64,000 nt of DNA. Origin: Microterricola viridarii. GTDB taxonomy: Bacteria; Actinomycetota; Actinomycetes; Actinomycetales; Microbacteriaceae. A program made the position numbers and the translations under genes. Positions 44,757-53,234 of the stretch are shown here, piece by piece. Position 1 is the stretch's first letter. Each line of letters begins with the position of its first letter. The notes under the pieces were generated by a model. The model saw only the letters and a program-made list of their open reading frames with translations, searched no databases and was not told where the DNA came from. The stretch is from assembly GCF_900104895.1 (NCBI RefSeq), contig NZ_LT629742.1, positions 682,001-746,000 on the forward strand, written 5' to 3'.

Positions 44757-45650
44757 ATGGCGCAGGCCACGCACGCCACGCAGATCACGCACGCCAGGCA
44801 CGGCACGCAGGGCACCTCATGCGGCCAGTGCGGGGCGGCGCTCGCGGCCGGCAGCCAGTTCTGCACCCGGTGCGGTGCGCCTCGCCTGCGCCGCACCGAG
44901 CTTCCTCGCGCGCGCGCGACGGGCGGCATCCGGCTGGCTCGCATGCCGCAGATTGCGGCTGCAGTATCCGTCGATGTCGTTCTCGGTGCCGTTCTCATCG
45001 CGGGGGCCGTCTTGCTTGGAATCAGCGCTCACGACGTCAACCTGTGGATCGTCTATTCCGCCGTCGTCGCCCTCGCCGCCGCTGCGCACGTCTACGTGCT
45101 GCTCTACACCGGGCAGAGTGTTGGCGCTCGACTTGCCGGCGTGCGGTTGGTCTCCAGCGTGACGTGGTCAGCGCCAGGGGCGCGGCTGAAGTCTCTGCAA
45201 TTCGCGGATCTGCGCAGGGGTGAGGACCCCGTGGCGCCTCAGCTTCCCCCGGTTGAGGTCACGCTCGGCGAGCGCACGGTCGCGGCTGGGCACGACGTCG
45301 TCGCGCCGCAACGGAAGGGCTGGGTGCTCATCATCGATGAGGAGCGGCGGGTGCCCCTCACCGGGACCTTCGTCGTCGGCCGGAACCCCGCTGTGGACCC
45401 GGGTGAGACCGCCGTCGCCGTTCCTGACCTCGGCCGACTGCTCTCCAAAGGCCATCTGCGCTTTGACATCGATCCGGACGGGTCGGTTTTCGTCACCGAC
45501 CTGGGCTCGACGAACGGTTCCCAGATCGATGACGACGCCCTCGTGCCGTACGAGCGGGCCGCTGTCACGGCCGATGCCCGCATCCTTGCCGGCGACCATG
45601 TCTTCCGGGTCGAGAATCGCGCACACAGCCGTGAGGGGGCCCGCCGATGA
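44757..45650 (+). CDS. Zinc-ribbon / RDD membrane / FHA domain protein of the T7SS locus
   Basis: A 297-aa protein with three parts. The N-terminal zinc ribbon has two CxxC knuckles (CGQCG and CTRCG, about 22-42). An RDD-type membrane section (about 65-140) has GQSVGARLAGVRLV at its end. A C-terminal FHA domain (about 200-290) carries VVGRNPA, LSKGHLRF and LGSTNG, the residues that bind phospho-Thr. It starts the machinery operon at the ATG of 44757 (GGGGAGA upstream). An FHA domain facing the cytoplasm suggests that a Ser/Thr kinase controls assembly. It is not a known Ecc core subunit. Confidence 0.85.
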   Translation: MAQATHATQITHARHGTQGTSCGQCGAALAAGSQFCTRCGAPRLRRTELPRARATGGIRLARMPQIAAAVSVDVVLGAVLIAGAVLLGISAHDVNLWIVYSAVVALAAAAHVYVLLYTGQSVGARLAGVRLVSSVTWSAPGARLKSLQFADLRRGEDPVAPQLPPVEVTLGERTVAAGHDVVAPQRKGWVLIIDEERRVPLTGTFVVGRNPAVDPGETAVAVPDLGRLLSKGHLRFDIDPDGSVFVTDLGSTNGSQIDDDALVPYERAAVTADARILAGDHVFRVENRAHSREGARR

Positions 45651-45946
45651 GCAGTCACGATGACAGCGCGCTCCTCGAGACGGTTCGCACTCACCGGGAG
45701 CGCCTGCGCGGAGCCTTCCTCGCCGGGGCGCTCGGAACGCGCCGCACCATCTCCACCCTGACCGGCAAGGTCATGGGCAGCATCGTGCTCGCCGCCGTTG
45801 CCGTGGCGGTCTGCGTCGGCGTCTCCTTTGTCATCAGCGTGCTGCCGCAGTCCCGCGGTGGAGCGGCGAGCACACCCGCGCCCAGCCCCGCCAGCACGTC
45901 CGAGCCGCAGCCCGCATCCGCCGTTGAGACAGGAACCAATCCGTGA
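45647..45946 (+). CDS. Small single-span membrane protein of the T7SS operon
   Basis: A 99-aa protein with a basic cytoplasmic N-terminus, one membrane helix (about 43-66) and a Ser/Pro/Thr-rich outside tail. Its ends overlap both neighbours (ATGA at each side), so it is made together with them. Its position, just before EccD, is where EccB is found in mycobacteria, but it lacks the large EccB periplasmic domain. Function unknown. Confidence 0.7.
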   Translation: MSSHDDSALLETVRTHRERLRGAFLAGALGTRRTISTLTGKVMGSIVLAAVAVAVCVGVSFVISVLPQSRGGAASTPAPSPASTSEPQPASAVETGTNP

Positions 45947-47223
45947 CCGATTTCACCCGCATCACCGTCATCGGCTCGGTCAAGAAGGCGACCCTCGTTC
46001 TCCCCTCCGACGAGCCGCTCGCGGCGCTGCTCCCCGAGATCGCCGATGTCATCGACGAGCCGGCGACGGCCAGCGGGCTCACCCTGGTCGGGCGCCTGGG
46101 CGACGAGGTGGAGCTGGCGCTCAGCACCGCCGATCAGGCGGTCGTCGACGGCAGCGTGTTTCGCCTCGTCTCCGTGGCCGACGCCCCGCCGCCGCCCGAG
46201 GTCTCTGACGTCACGGCCGCCGTCGCCGAGACCCTCGACACCGCCACCGGCCGCTGGAGCAGCGGGCACCGCACCGCCGTCACGGCGTTGGTGCTCGGGG
46301 CATCCGTTGCACTGATCGATCTGGGCGCCTGGTTTGCGCCGACCGTCTACGTGCTCGCGGCCGTTGCCGCAGTGCTGCTCGGCGCGCGGGGTGCTCGCCG
46401 GGCAGCCGTCCTGAGCGCGGCGCTTGCTGTCGGCGCCGTGCCGGCGACCACTGTCTGGCTTGCCGATCTGCTCGGTCAGGGCGCGGGGCTCACCCCCGTC
46501 GTCATCGTCGAGCTGGGCCTGCTGCTCGGCTGGGTCGCCCTGGCCGCCCTGGGCGGGCGCAGTTCCCTCCTCGGCGCGGCCGTCGGTGTGGTGCTCAGCC
46601 TCCTCTTCCTCGGGGCACACCTGATAGGGGCAACTGATGCCGAGGCAGCCGCCATTCTCGGAGTCGCGGTTGTCGCGGGGCTGGGCTTCCTGCCCGCCCT
46701 GGCTCTGAACGCCTCCGGGCTCGCGACGCTCGACGACAAGGTCATCGCGGGAGTCCCCGCCGAGCGCCTCACGGTGCGCTCACGCGTCGTCGAGGCATAT
46801 CGGCTGTTCGGCTGGGCGGTGTACGCGCTGGCCGCGGCCGGCGCGGTCGCCGTCACGGTCCTGCTCGCGGATGGCGGCCTGTGGCCCCTGATACTCGGGG
46901 TCAGCATCGCCGCCGTGCTCGTGCTGCGCACCCGTGTCATGCCACTCGCCGTTCAGGCGTGGGCGCTCTGGGGGGCCGCCGGTCTGGCGATGTTCCTCGG
47001 GATGGGCCCGCGCGTCGCTGAGGCGCCGGGCACGGGGGCGCTCGTTCTCGCGGCGGTGATGGCCGGTGCCGTTCTCGCGGGGACGCTGTCGCCGCGGCCG
47101 CACACGCGCATTCGCTTGCGCCGCGGTGGAGACCTCGTCGAGGGCCTCGCCGTCCTGGCGCTCGTGCCGGCCGTGCTCGGCATCTTCGGCGTCTACGAAC
47201 TCGCGCTCGGGGCGTTCAACTGA
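45943..47223 (+). CDS. eccD: Type VII secretion integral membrane protein EccD
   Basis: 426 aa. A ubiquitin-like N-terminal domain (about 1-85, TRITVIGSVKKATLVLPSDE) is followed by about eleven membrane helices, the EccD layout. EccD forms the bulk of the membrane pore of ESX systems. The GTG at 45943 overlaps the previous stop, and the stop shares one base with the next start (TGATG). Length is slightly short of the mycobacterial proteins (about 470-500 aa). Confidence 0.9.
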   Translation: MTDFTRITVIGSVKKATLVLPSDEPLAALLPEIADVIDEPATASGLTLVGRLGDEVELALSTADQAVVDGSVFRLVSVADAPPPPEVSDVTAAVAETLDTATGRWSSGHRTAVTALVLGASVALIDLGAWFAPTVYVLAAVAAVLLGARGARRAAVLSAALAVGAVPATTVWLADLLGQGAGLTPVVIVELGLLLGWVALAALGGRSSLLGAAVGVVLSLLFLGAHLIGATDAEAAAILGVAVVAGLGFLPALALNASGLATLDDKVIAGVPAERLTVRSRVVEAYRLFGWAVYALAAAGAVAVTVLLADGGLWPLILGVSIAAVLVLRTRVMPLAVQAWALWGAAGLAMFLGMGPRVAEAPGTGALVLAAVMAGAVLAGTLSPRPHTRIRLRRGGDLVEGLAVLALVPAVLGIFGVYELALGAFN

Positions 47224-47900
47224 TGTTGTGGACCGCGAACGCCCAGGCGGAGCTGATCGACGCCACCGAAGGCGCCGAAGCTCCTGTTGGCGCGGTCAGG
47301 CGGCTCGCCGTCGCTTCGCTCATCCGCGGCGTCGGGGTCTCCACCCTGACCGTGCTCGTCGCCGAATCGCTCGCGCGCAACCGCAGTGGCCGCATCCTCA
47401 TCGCCGAACGCCGAATCGGCCACGCCGCCACGAAGCTCCGCAACGCCAACACCCGCGGAATCGAAACGCTCTCGATCGATTCGGGCAGCACCTGGGAAGA
47501 GCAGGTTGCACCCATCGCGCGCAACTTCGACATTGTGCTCACCGACGGCGGGAACGTCGCCGGGATCGACGACCTCACGGCCGTTGCCGACTCGGCCCAC
47601 GTGCTCTGCCTGGTCACGTCCGATGACCGCGCCGCTGCCGAGCAGGTCATTGCCCTCGCGCGGGGCTTGCATGCACACCCCGCTGCGCCCCGCCCCATCG
47701 TCACCTTCGTCGACACCCTCAACGTCAACTCGACCTGGCCCGCCCTCGTCGCCGCACGGCTGCCGTTCCCGGTCACGCGTATTCCGCACGACAGGGCGCT
47801 CGCCGCCACACGGGCCGCACCGAACAGCCGCACACGGCGAGGCGCCCTGCAGACGGCAGCGGCCCTCTTGCGCACGTCAGAACCGGGAGCCGTCCGCTGA
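47223..47900 (+). CDS. MinD/ParA-like protein with degenerate P-loop
   Basis: A 225-aa protein with the MinD-like fold pattern: the P-loop region reads LIRGVGVSTLTVLVAESLA (about 34-52), without the Lys of KGGxGKS/T, and FDIVLTDGGNV occupies the Walker-B/switch position. Many ESX loci carry a MinD-like ATPase (EspI-type), but here the nucleotide-binding lysines are gone. It sits between EccD and EccC with 1-bp overlaps on both sides, so it is probably a structural or regulatory subunit. Confidence 0.75.
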   Translation: MLWTANAQAELIDATEGAEAPVGAVRRLAVASLIRGVGVSTLTVLVAESLARNRSGRILIAERRIGHAATKLRNANTRGIETLSIDSGSTWEEQVAPIARNFDIVLTDGGNVAGIDDLTAVADSAHVLCLVTSDDRAAAEQVIALARGLHAHPAAPRPIVTFVDTLNVNSTWPALVAARLPFPVTRIPHDRALAATRAAPNSRTRRGALQTAAALLRTSEPGAVR

Positions 47901-50900
47901 TGACCCACGACAACATGACCCTCGTGCACCGCCCGGCCCGTGTCACCAAGCCGCTGGACCCGCCGGCCGACTACCCGCTCGCGCCTCCGCCCCAGCAAGG
48001 CGACGCGCCTCCCGGCGGCATCCCGCTGATGACACTCCTGCCCGTGCTCGGCTCACTCTCCTCGATCACGATGATCGTGGTGCTTCGCGCGAACCCGGTG
48101 ATGGTCGTTCTCGGCGCCGTCATCCTCGTCGTCGCGCTGGTCGGCGCTGTCGGCATGGCCCTGGGCCAGCGCGGCACGGCGATCCGTGCCCGCCGCCGCG
48201 AACGGGAGCTCTACCTGGACTACCTCGAGGGCCAGCGCGCCGAGCTGCGTGAGAAGCACGCCCGCGTGCGCCGCCACGCGCTGACGCTCGACCCTGCGCC
48301 GACCGCTCTGGCCGAGATCGCGCGCAACCCAGAGCGTCTCTGGGAGCGCCGGCGGGGCGACGCCGATTTTCTGCGCGCGCGGATCGGCGCCGGCTCGGTG
48401 CCGTGGTTCCCGCTCGAGCTGCCCGCCGATGCCAACCCGGTGCAACCGCACGACGTCATCATGGCGGGTGAGGCTCGCTCATTGGCCGCATCGCACAGCT
48501 CGGTCGGCGGCATGCCCGTGACCGTCTCGCTCGCGGGGGCCGGAATCGTCTCCGTTGTCGGCGACCCCGCCGAGACGTTCGCCGTCGTGCGCGCCCTGAT
48601 CGCGCAACTTGCCACTTTGCACTCGCCCGACGATCTGCAACTCGGCCTCGTGACGCCCGCAACGCGCCTGCACGAATTCGCCGGCTTCGGGTTGCTGCCA
48701 CACAGCGTCCTCACGGAGTGGGACGGGCCCGTGCCCGGCCGCCGCATCGCAGCCGACGTGCACGCCATGTCGGCCCTGCTCGACGCAGAGCTGTCCCGGC
48801 GCGCGGCCCGGCTGGCCGCCCGCCAGCGCGGTGCCGCCGGCTCCCGTGCCGGCACGGAGACCCCCCTCGTGCTCGTTCTCGACGACACCGACCGTCGCGC
48901 CGGCGGCATCAGCCTGCCGCAGGGCGTCAGCCCGCAGCAGCTCGGCGTGACCGTGATCTCACTCGTGCGCGAACGCCTGCACGAGCCCGGCGAGACCCGC
49001 GTGCGCGTGAGTGTGAGCGCGCGGGACGGGGCTGGAACAGGGGAGACCGACGCGGGCGTCGGCATCCGTTTGGAGGATGAGCGTCGCCCGGACGAATCGG
49101 AAGCGCTGGATGCGCGCCCCGACGCAATGAGCACGATGCTCTTCGCGTCCCTCGCGTCTCGCCTCGCGCCGATGAGACTCTCCGTGGCCTCGCGCGACGG
49201 CGAGGGGGCCGGGGCGCGCGAGCTCGACGCCCTCGAGCTTCTCGGCATCGAGTCGATCGCCCAGGTTGCCCCGGAGAATTGGCCCGTTCACAGCAACGAG
49301 ACCTTCCTCACGGTGCCCGTCGCGATCGCCGATTCTGGTGCGGTCGTCACCATCGACCTCAAGGAATCTGCGCACGGCGGGATGGGGCCGCACGGCATCT
49401 GCATCGGCGCGACGGGCTCCGGCAAGAGCGAGTTCCTGCGGACCCTGGTCTTGAGCCTTGCCCACTCGCACTCACCAGAAGACCTCAGCATGATATTGGT
49501 GGACTACAAGGGCGGCGCGGCCTTCACCCCGTTCGCGACCCTGCCGCACATCGCCGGGCTCATCGACAATCTGGCCGACGATGCCGGGCTCATCCAACGG
49601 GCCCGCGCGTCGATCGAGGGTGAGATCGTGCGCAGGCAACGCCTGCTCAAGGACGCCGGCTCGTTCGCGTCGGTCACCGACTACCGCGCGGCACGTCGCG
49701 AACTGCCAGAGCTCGCGCCGATGCCGCACCTCTTCCTCGTGATCGACGAGTTCGGCGAGCTGCTCACCGCGGAGCCGGAGTTCATCGACCTGCTGCTGCA
49801 GATCGGGCGCATCGGCCGTGCGCTCGGCATCCACCTGCTGCTGGCCAGCCAGCGCATCGAGGGTGGGCGCCTGCGTGGCCTCGAAAGCTACCTCTCCTAC
49901 CGGGTCGGCCTGCGCACGTTCTCCGAACAGGAGTCGGCGGTGATCTTGGAGACCCCCGACGCGTTTCACCTGCCTGCAGTGCCCGGCTACGGCTACCTCA
50001 AGGTCGACACCACCGTCTACACGCGTTTCAAGGCAGGCTATGTTTCAGGCGCCGTTCCCGACGCGAGCGCACGCGACATAGACAACGGGGACGAGCAGTG
50101 GGGCGTGTTCGAACTGCCCACCTACAACACGATCGAATCGTCACGGCGGGCGCGCGAGCGGGGACTGCCGGAGGCAGCGGCACCCGCACGCCGGAGCACC
50201 GCGACGATCATCGACGAGGTGGTGCGCCGGCTGCGACCAGGGGTGAGCCCCACCGCACCGATCTGGTTGCCCGTGCTCTCTGAGCGCTTTCCGCTGTTCC
50301 AGATCGTCGACAACCCCGAGCGTCAAGCGCTGCACATCCCCCTCGGCATCCTCGACGAGCCGGCCCGCCAAGCGCAGGGGCCGTGGGAGCTCGACCTCAC
50401 CTCGGCCGGCGGGCACTTCGCCGTGATCGGTGCGCCCCAGTCGGGCCGGAGCACCTTCCTCCGGGCTTTCGCCGCCGGCGCCGCGACAACGCACACGCCC
50501 CGCGAGATCACCATGTACGGGCTCGACTTGACCGGGTCGGGCCTGGCCCGTCTCGAAGGCTTCCCGCACGTCGGCGGTGTGGCCACGCGCGGCTCGCGGG
50601 AGGAGCAGCTTCGCCTGCTCGAAGAACTGCAGGGAATGCTCCGACAGCGTGAGGAGGTGTTCCGCAGCCACCGCATCGAGTCGCTCGCGCACTTCCGCAC
50701 GCTGCACGCGGCCGGGAGGCTGCCCACGATCGTCTCGCCCGACGTCGTGCTCCTCGTTGACGGCTACTACTCCGCCCGCACCGAGTTCGAGGAGCTCGAG
50801 GCCCCGCTCTCAGATCTGCTGCAACGCGGAAGCTCGTTCGGCGTGCACCTCGTTCTCGCGCTCACCCGGTGGAGCGAAGTGCCGATGAGCATGCAACCGC

Positions 50901-51925
50901 TCATCGGCAACCGCTTCGAGCTGCGCCTCAACGACCCCGCTGACTCGGGTATCGCCCGCAAGCTTGCCGAGACCATTCGTGTTGATCAGCCGGGACGTGT
51001 TCTCACCGACCGCAAGCTCTTCGCCCACGTCGCCCTCCCCGCAATCGACGATGTCGACGATGCGCAGCTGGGTGAATCGCTGACCTTGCTCGCCGGGCAG
51101 ACCGCGGCGGCGTGGAATGGGCCGGCCGCATCGCCCATCCGGCTGCTGCCGGAGGAGCTGAACCCGGATGAGCTTCCCGACGCGTTTGAGTCGCCTGACC
51201 AACTCCCCATCGGCTTGCGGCAAGACACGATGGAGCCGGCCATGATCGACTTCGACGGCCTCGACCAGCATGTGCTGGTTTTCGGTGATGCGGGCAGCGG
51301 CAAGACCACACTCCTGCGGCAGATTCTCGCGACGCTCGTCGAGCGGTACAGCACAGAAGAGCTCGTGGTCGCGATCATGGAGCCCCGCGGCGGCATCGCG
51401 GCCAGCTGCCCCGACGGTTATCTGGGAGGCGAGGCCAAGAACTTCACGCGCGCCCGGCAACTGGCTGCCGCTCTGGCGAGCGAGCTTGACAAGCGCCAGA
51501 ACGAGGGCGAGCCGGCCTCCATGCGCATCGTCCTGCTGATCGACGACTACGACATGCTGGCCAGCGGCGGGAACAACCCGTTGGAGCCGCTCATGCCCTA
51601 CCTGGCGTCAGCGCGCGATCTCAATTTCAACGTGGTCCTCACCCGGCCCGTCGCCGGCTCGGCCCGCGCCCTCTACGAGAACACCATCCAGACGCTCAAA
51701 GACACGGGCGGCACGGGCGTCATCCTCGCCGGTGAGCGGGCGGAGGGCCCGCTCTGGCCGGGCGTGCACGCCGGGCAGGCCGTGCCCGGCCGCGCCAAGC
51801 TCGTGCGCCGCGGCCAGCCGCCCCGCCTCGTGCAGATCGCCCACCGGCAGGAGTCCCCGCCGCAGCAGGACGGGGCTGAAGCCGCGCTCGATGCGCTGGC
51901 GGAGACGACCGTGGTGGCGGGCTAG
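47900..51925 (+). CDS. eccC: Type VII secretion ATPase EccC (three FtsK/SpoIIIE domains)
   Basis: A 1341-aa single-chain EccC. Two membrane helices lie near the N-terminus (about 43-88). Three ATPase domains follow, with P-loops GATGSGKSE (about 503), GAPQSGRST (about 843, Arg for Lys) and GDAGSGKTT (about 1128). Domain 1 has a full Walker B (LFLVIDEFGE); domain 2 has LLVDGYY and domain 3 LLIDDYD, so only domain 1 looks fully catalytic, as in known EccC proteins. It recognises the YxxxD/E signal of ESX substrates and drives export. The stop shares the 4-bp CTAG with the convergent RidA gene. Confidence 0.95.
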   Translation: MTHDNMTLVHRPARVTKPLDPPADYPLAPPPQQGDAPPGGIPLMTLLPVLGSLSSITMIVVLRANPVMVVLGAVILVVALVGAVGMALGQRGTAIRARRRERELYLDYLEGQRAELREKHARVRRHALTLDPAPTALAEIARNPERLWERRRGDADFLRARIGAGSVPWFPLELPADANPVQPHDVIMAGEARSLAASHSSVGGMPVTVSLAGAGIVSVVGDPAETFAVVRALIAQLATLHSPDDLQLGLVTPATRLHEFAGFGLLPHSVLTEWDGPVPGRRIAADVHAMSALLDAELSRRAARLAARQRGAAGSRAGTETPLVLVLDDTDRRAGGISLPQGVSPQQLGVTVISLVRERLHEPGETRVRVSVSARDGAGTGETDAGVGIRLEDERRPDESEALDARPDAMSTMLFASLASRLAPMRLSVASRDGEGAGARELDALELLGIESIAQVAPENWPVHSNETFLTVPVAIADSGAVVTIDLKESAHGGMGPHGICIGATGSGKSEFLRTLVLSLAHSHSPEDLSMILVDYKGGAAFTPFATLPHIAGLIDNLADDAGLIQRARASIEGEIVRRQRLLKDAGSFASVTDYRAARRELPELAPMPHLFLVIDEFGELLTAEPEFIDLLLQIGRIGRALGIHLLLASQRIEGGRLRGLESYLSYRVGLRTFSEQESAVILETPDAFHLPAVPGYGYLKVDTTVYTRFKAGYVSGAVPDASARDIDNGDEQWGVFELPTYNTIESSRRARERGLPEAAAPARRSTATIIDEVVRRLRPGVSPTAPIWLPVLSERFPLFQIVDNPERQALHIPLGILDEPARQAQGPWELDLTSAGGHFAVIGAPQSGRSTFLRAFAAGAATTHTPREITMYGLDLTGSGLARLEGFPHVGGVATRGSREEQLRLLEELQGMLRQREEVFRSHRIESLAHFRTLHAAGRLPTIVSPDVVLLVDGYYSARTEFEELEAPLSDLLQRGSSFGVHLVLALTRWSEVPMSMQPLIGNRFELRLNDPADSGIARKLAETIRVDQPGRVLTDRKLFAHVALPAIDDVDDAQLGESLTLLAGQTAAAWNGPAASPIRLLPEELNPDELPDAFESPDQLPIGLRQDTMEPAMIDFDGLDQHVLVFGDAGSGKTTLLRQILATLVERYSTEELVVAIMEPRGGIAASCPDGYLGGEAKNFTRARQLAAALASELDKRQNEGEPASMRIVLLIDDYDMLASGGNNPLEPLMPYLASARDLNFNVVLTRPVAGSARALYENTIQTLKDTGGTGVILAGERAEGPLWPGVHAGQAVPGRAKLVRRGQPPRLVQIAHRQESPPQQDGAEAALDALAETTVVAG

Positions 51926-52308
51926 GCGGTCGGCAGCGCGACGACGACGTCGATCTCGACCAGGATGTTGGCGAGGTCGCTGCCGACGGTGGTGCGCACG
52001 GGGTACGGCTCGCTGAAGAAGCCGGCGTATGCCACGTTGTACTCGGCGAAATCGCGGTGCAGGTGCTGCAGGTGCGCGGTGGTCTTGACGACGTCGTCCA
52101 TCGTGGCGCCGACCTCGTTCAGCACGGCCTGGATGTTGCGCAGCACCTGGGCGGTCTGCTCGGCGACGCCGCCGGGCACGACCTCGCCGGTGGCCGGGTC
52201 CTGCGGGCCGAAGCCGGCGGTGAACAGGAAGCCGTTGGCGACGACACCGTGGCTGTAGGGCCCGGCGGGCTTCGGGGCGTTCGGGATGGTGATGGCCTGC
52301 TTGGTCAT
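51922..52308 (-). CDS. RidA/YjgF family enamine/imine deaminase
   Basis: 128 aa. Motifs include PYSHGVVANGFLFTAG, a conserved Arg in YPVRTTVGSDL and the C-terminal VEIDVVVALP. RidA proteins speed hydrolysis of reactive enamines/imines released by PLP dehydratases. It is the gene after IclR on this strand, and the divergent operon encodes a PLP ammonia-lyase, so it probably clears the imine made by that enzyme. ATG 52308, AAGGA upstream. Confidence 0.9.
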   Translation of the reverse strand: MTKQAITIPNAPKPAGPYSHGVVANGFLFTAGFGPQDPATGEVVPGGVAEQTAQVLRNIQAVLNEVGATMDDVVKTTAHLQHLHRDFAEYNVAYAGFFSEPYPVRTTVGSDLANILVEIDVVVALPTA

Positions 52309-52381
52309 GAGGATTCCTTGCTGTGAGTGAGTGCGAACCAGTATGAGCGCGGATGCCGTCGCACACGGCATCCGCTCGGGA

Positions 52382-53116
52382 CTAGCCCAGTTGCGCGCTG
52401 ATGCGAGCGGTCGTGTCGAGCAGGTCGGGCAGGTGGCGCCGGAGTGCGTCCAGGTCGTTGACGACCTTGATAGAGCTGATGGAGAGGGCGCCGAGCACGG
52501 TGCCGGTGGAGTTGGCGATGGGGGCGGCGATGCAGTTCATGAAGTCCTCGAACTCGCTGTCGTCGACGCCCCACCCGCGGCCGGAGATCGTGGCGAGATC
52601 GGCGTCGAGGCTGGCGCGGGAGGTGTGCGTGGTGCCGGTGAACGCCGTCCACTCGGTGCCGGCCAGCAGCTCGTCGCGGCGTTGGCTCGGCAGCTGCGCC
52701 AGGATCACCTTGCCGACCCCGGTGGCCTGCGGCAACACCGGCAGGCCGATCCGCGAGTACATGCGCACACTGGAATCTCCCTCGACCTTGTCGATGTAGA
52801 CGACGCTGCGCTCCAGCAGCTGGGCCAGGTGCACGGTCGTGCCGACGCGGCGCTGCAGGGCCCGCAGCTCCTCGTGGGCGACGCGGCGCAGGTCGAAGTT
52901 GTCGAGCGCCTGCTGCGCGATCGCGATGATGCGGGTGCCGATGGCGTACTGCCCGTCGGCTCGGTGCATCACGAAACCGGCGCGCTCGAGCGTCTGCAGC
53001 TGGCGGAACACGGTCGTGCGGTGCACCTCGAAGTGGGTGGCGACCTCGTTCAGGCTGCGCGGGCTGGCGGCGAGCAACTCGATGATCTCGGTCGCACGGT
53101 GGATTGTCTGTGACAC
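52382..53116 (-). CDS. IclR family transcriptional regulator
   Basis: 244 aa from the GTG at 53116, preceded by AGGGGAG at ideal distance; an in-frame ATG at 53149 lacks one. The N-terminal winged helix (about 1-60, SLNEVATHFEVHRTTVFRQLQ) and the C-terminal IclR sensor domain (GLPVLPQATGVGKVILAQL and the ISS..V end) are clear. It is divergent from the deacylase/KDG operon and upstream of RidA, and most likely controls both. IclR proteins often respond to aldonates or keto-acids such as KDG. Confidence 0.9.
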   Translation of the reverse strand: MSQTIHRATEIIELLAASPRSLNEVATHFEVHRTTVFRQLQTLERAGFVMHRADGQYAIGTRIIAIAQQALDNFDLRRVAHEELRALQRRVGTTVHLAQLLERSVVYIDKVEGDSSVRMYSRIGLPVLPQATGVGKVILAQLPSQRRDELLAGTEWTAFTGTTHTSRASLDADLATISGRGWGVDDSEFEDFMNCIAAPIANSTGTVLGALSISSIKVVNDLDALRRHLPDLLDTTARISAQLG

Positions 53117-53234
53117 GGCGATCTCCCCTAGAGTGAACTCACTAGCCATTCTTGCACAGGCTGTTGCAGCATATGCACACCGCGCCGGCGTGGGTGGACA
53201 GGCAACGACCGGCCGAGCGCCGAGAAACCGAGGA

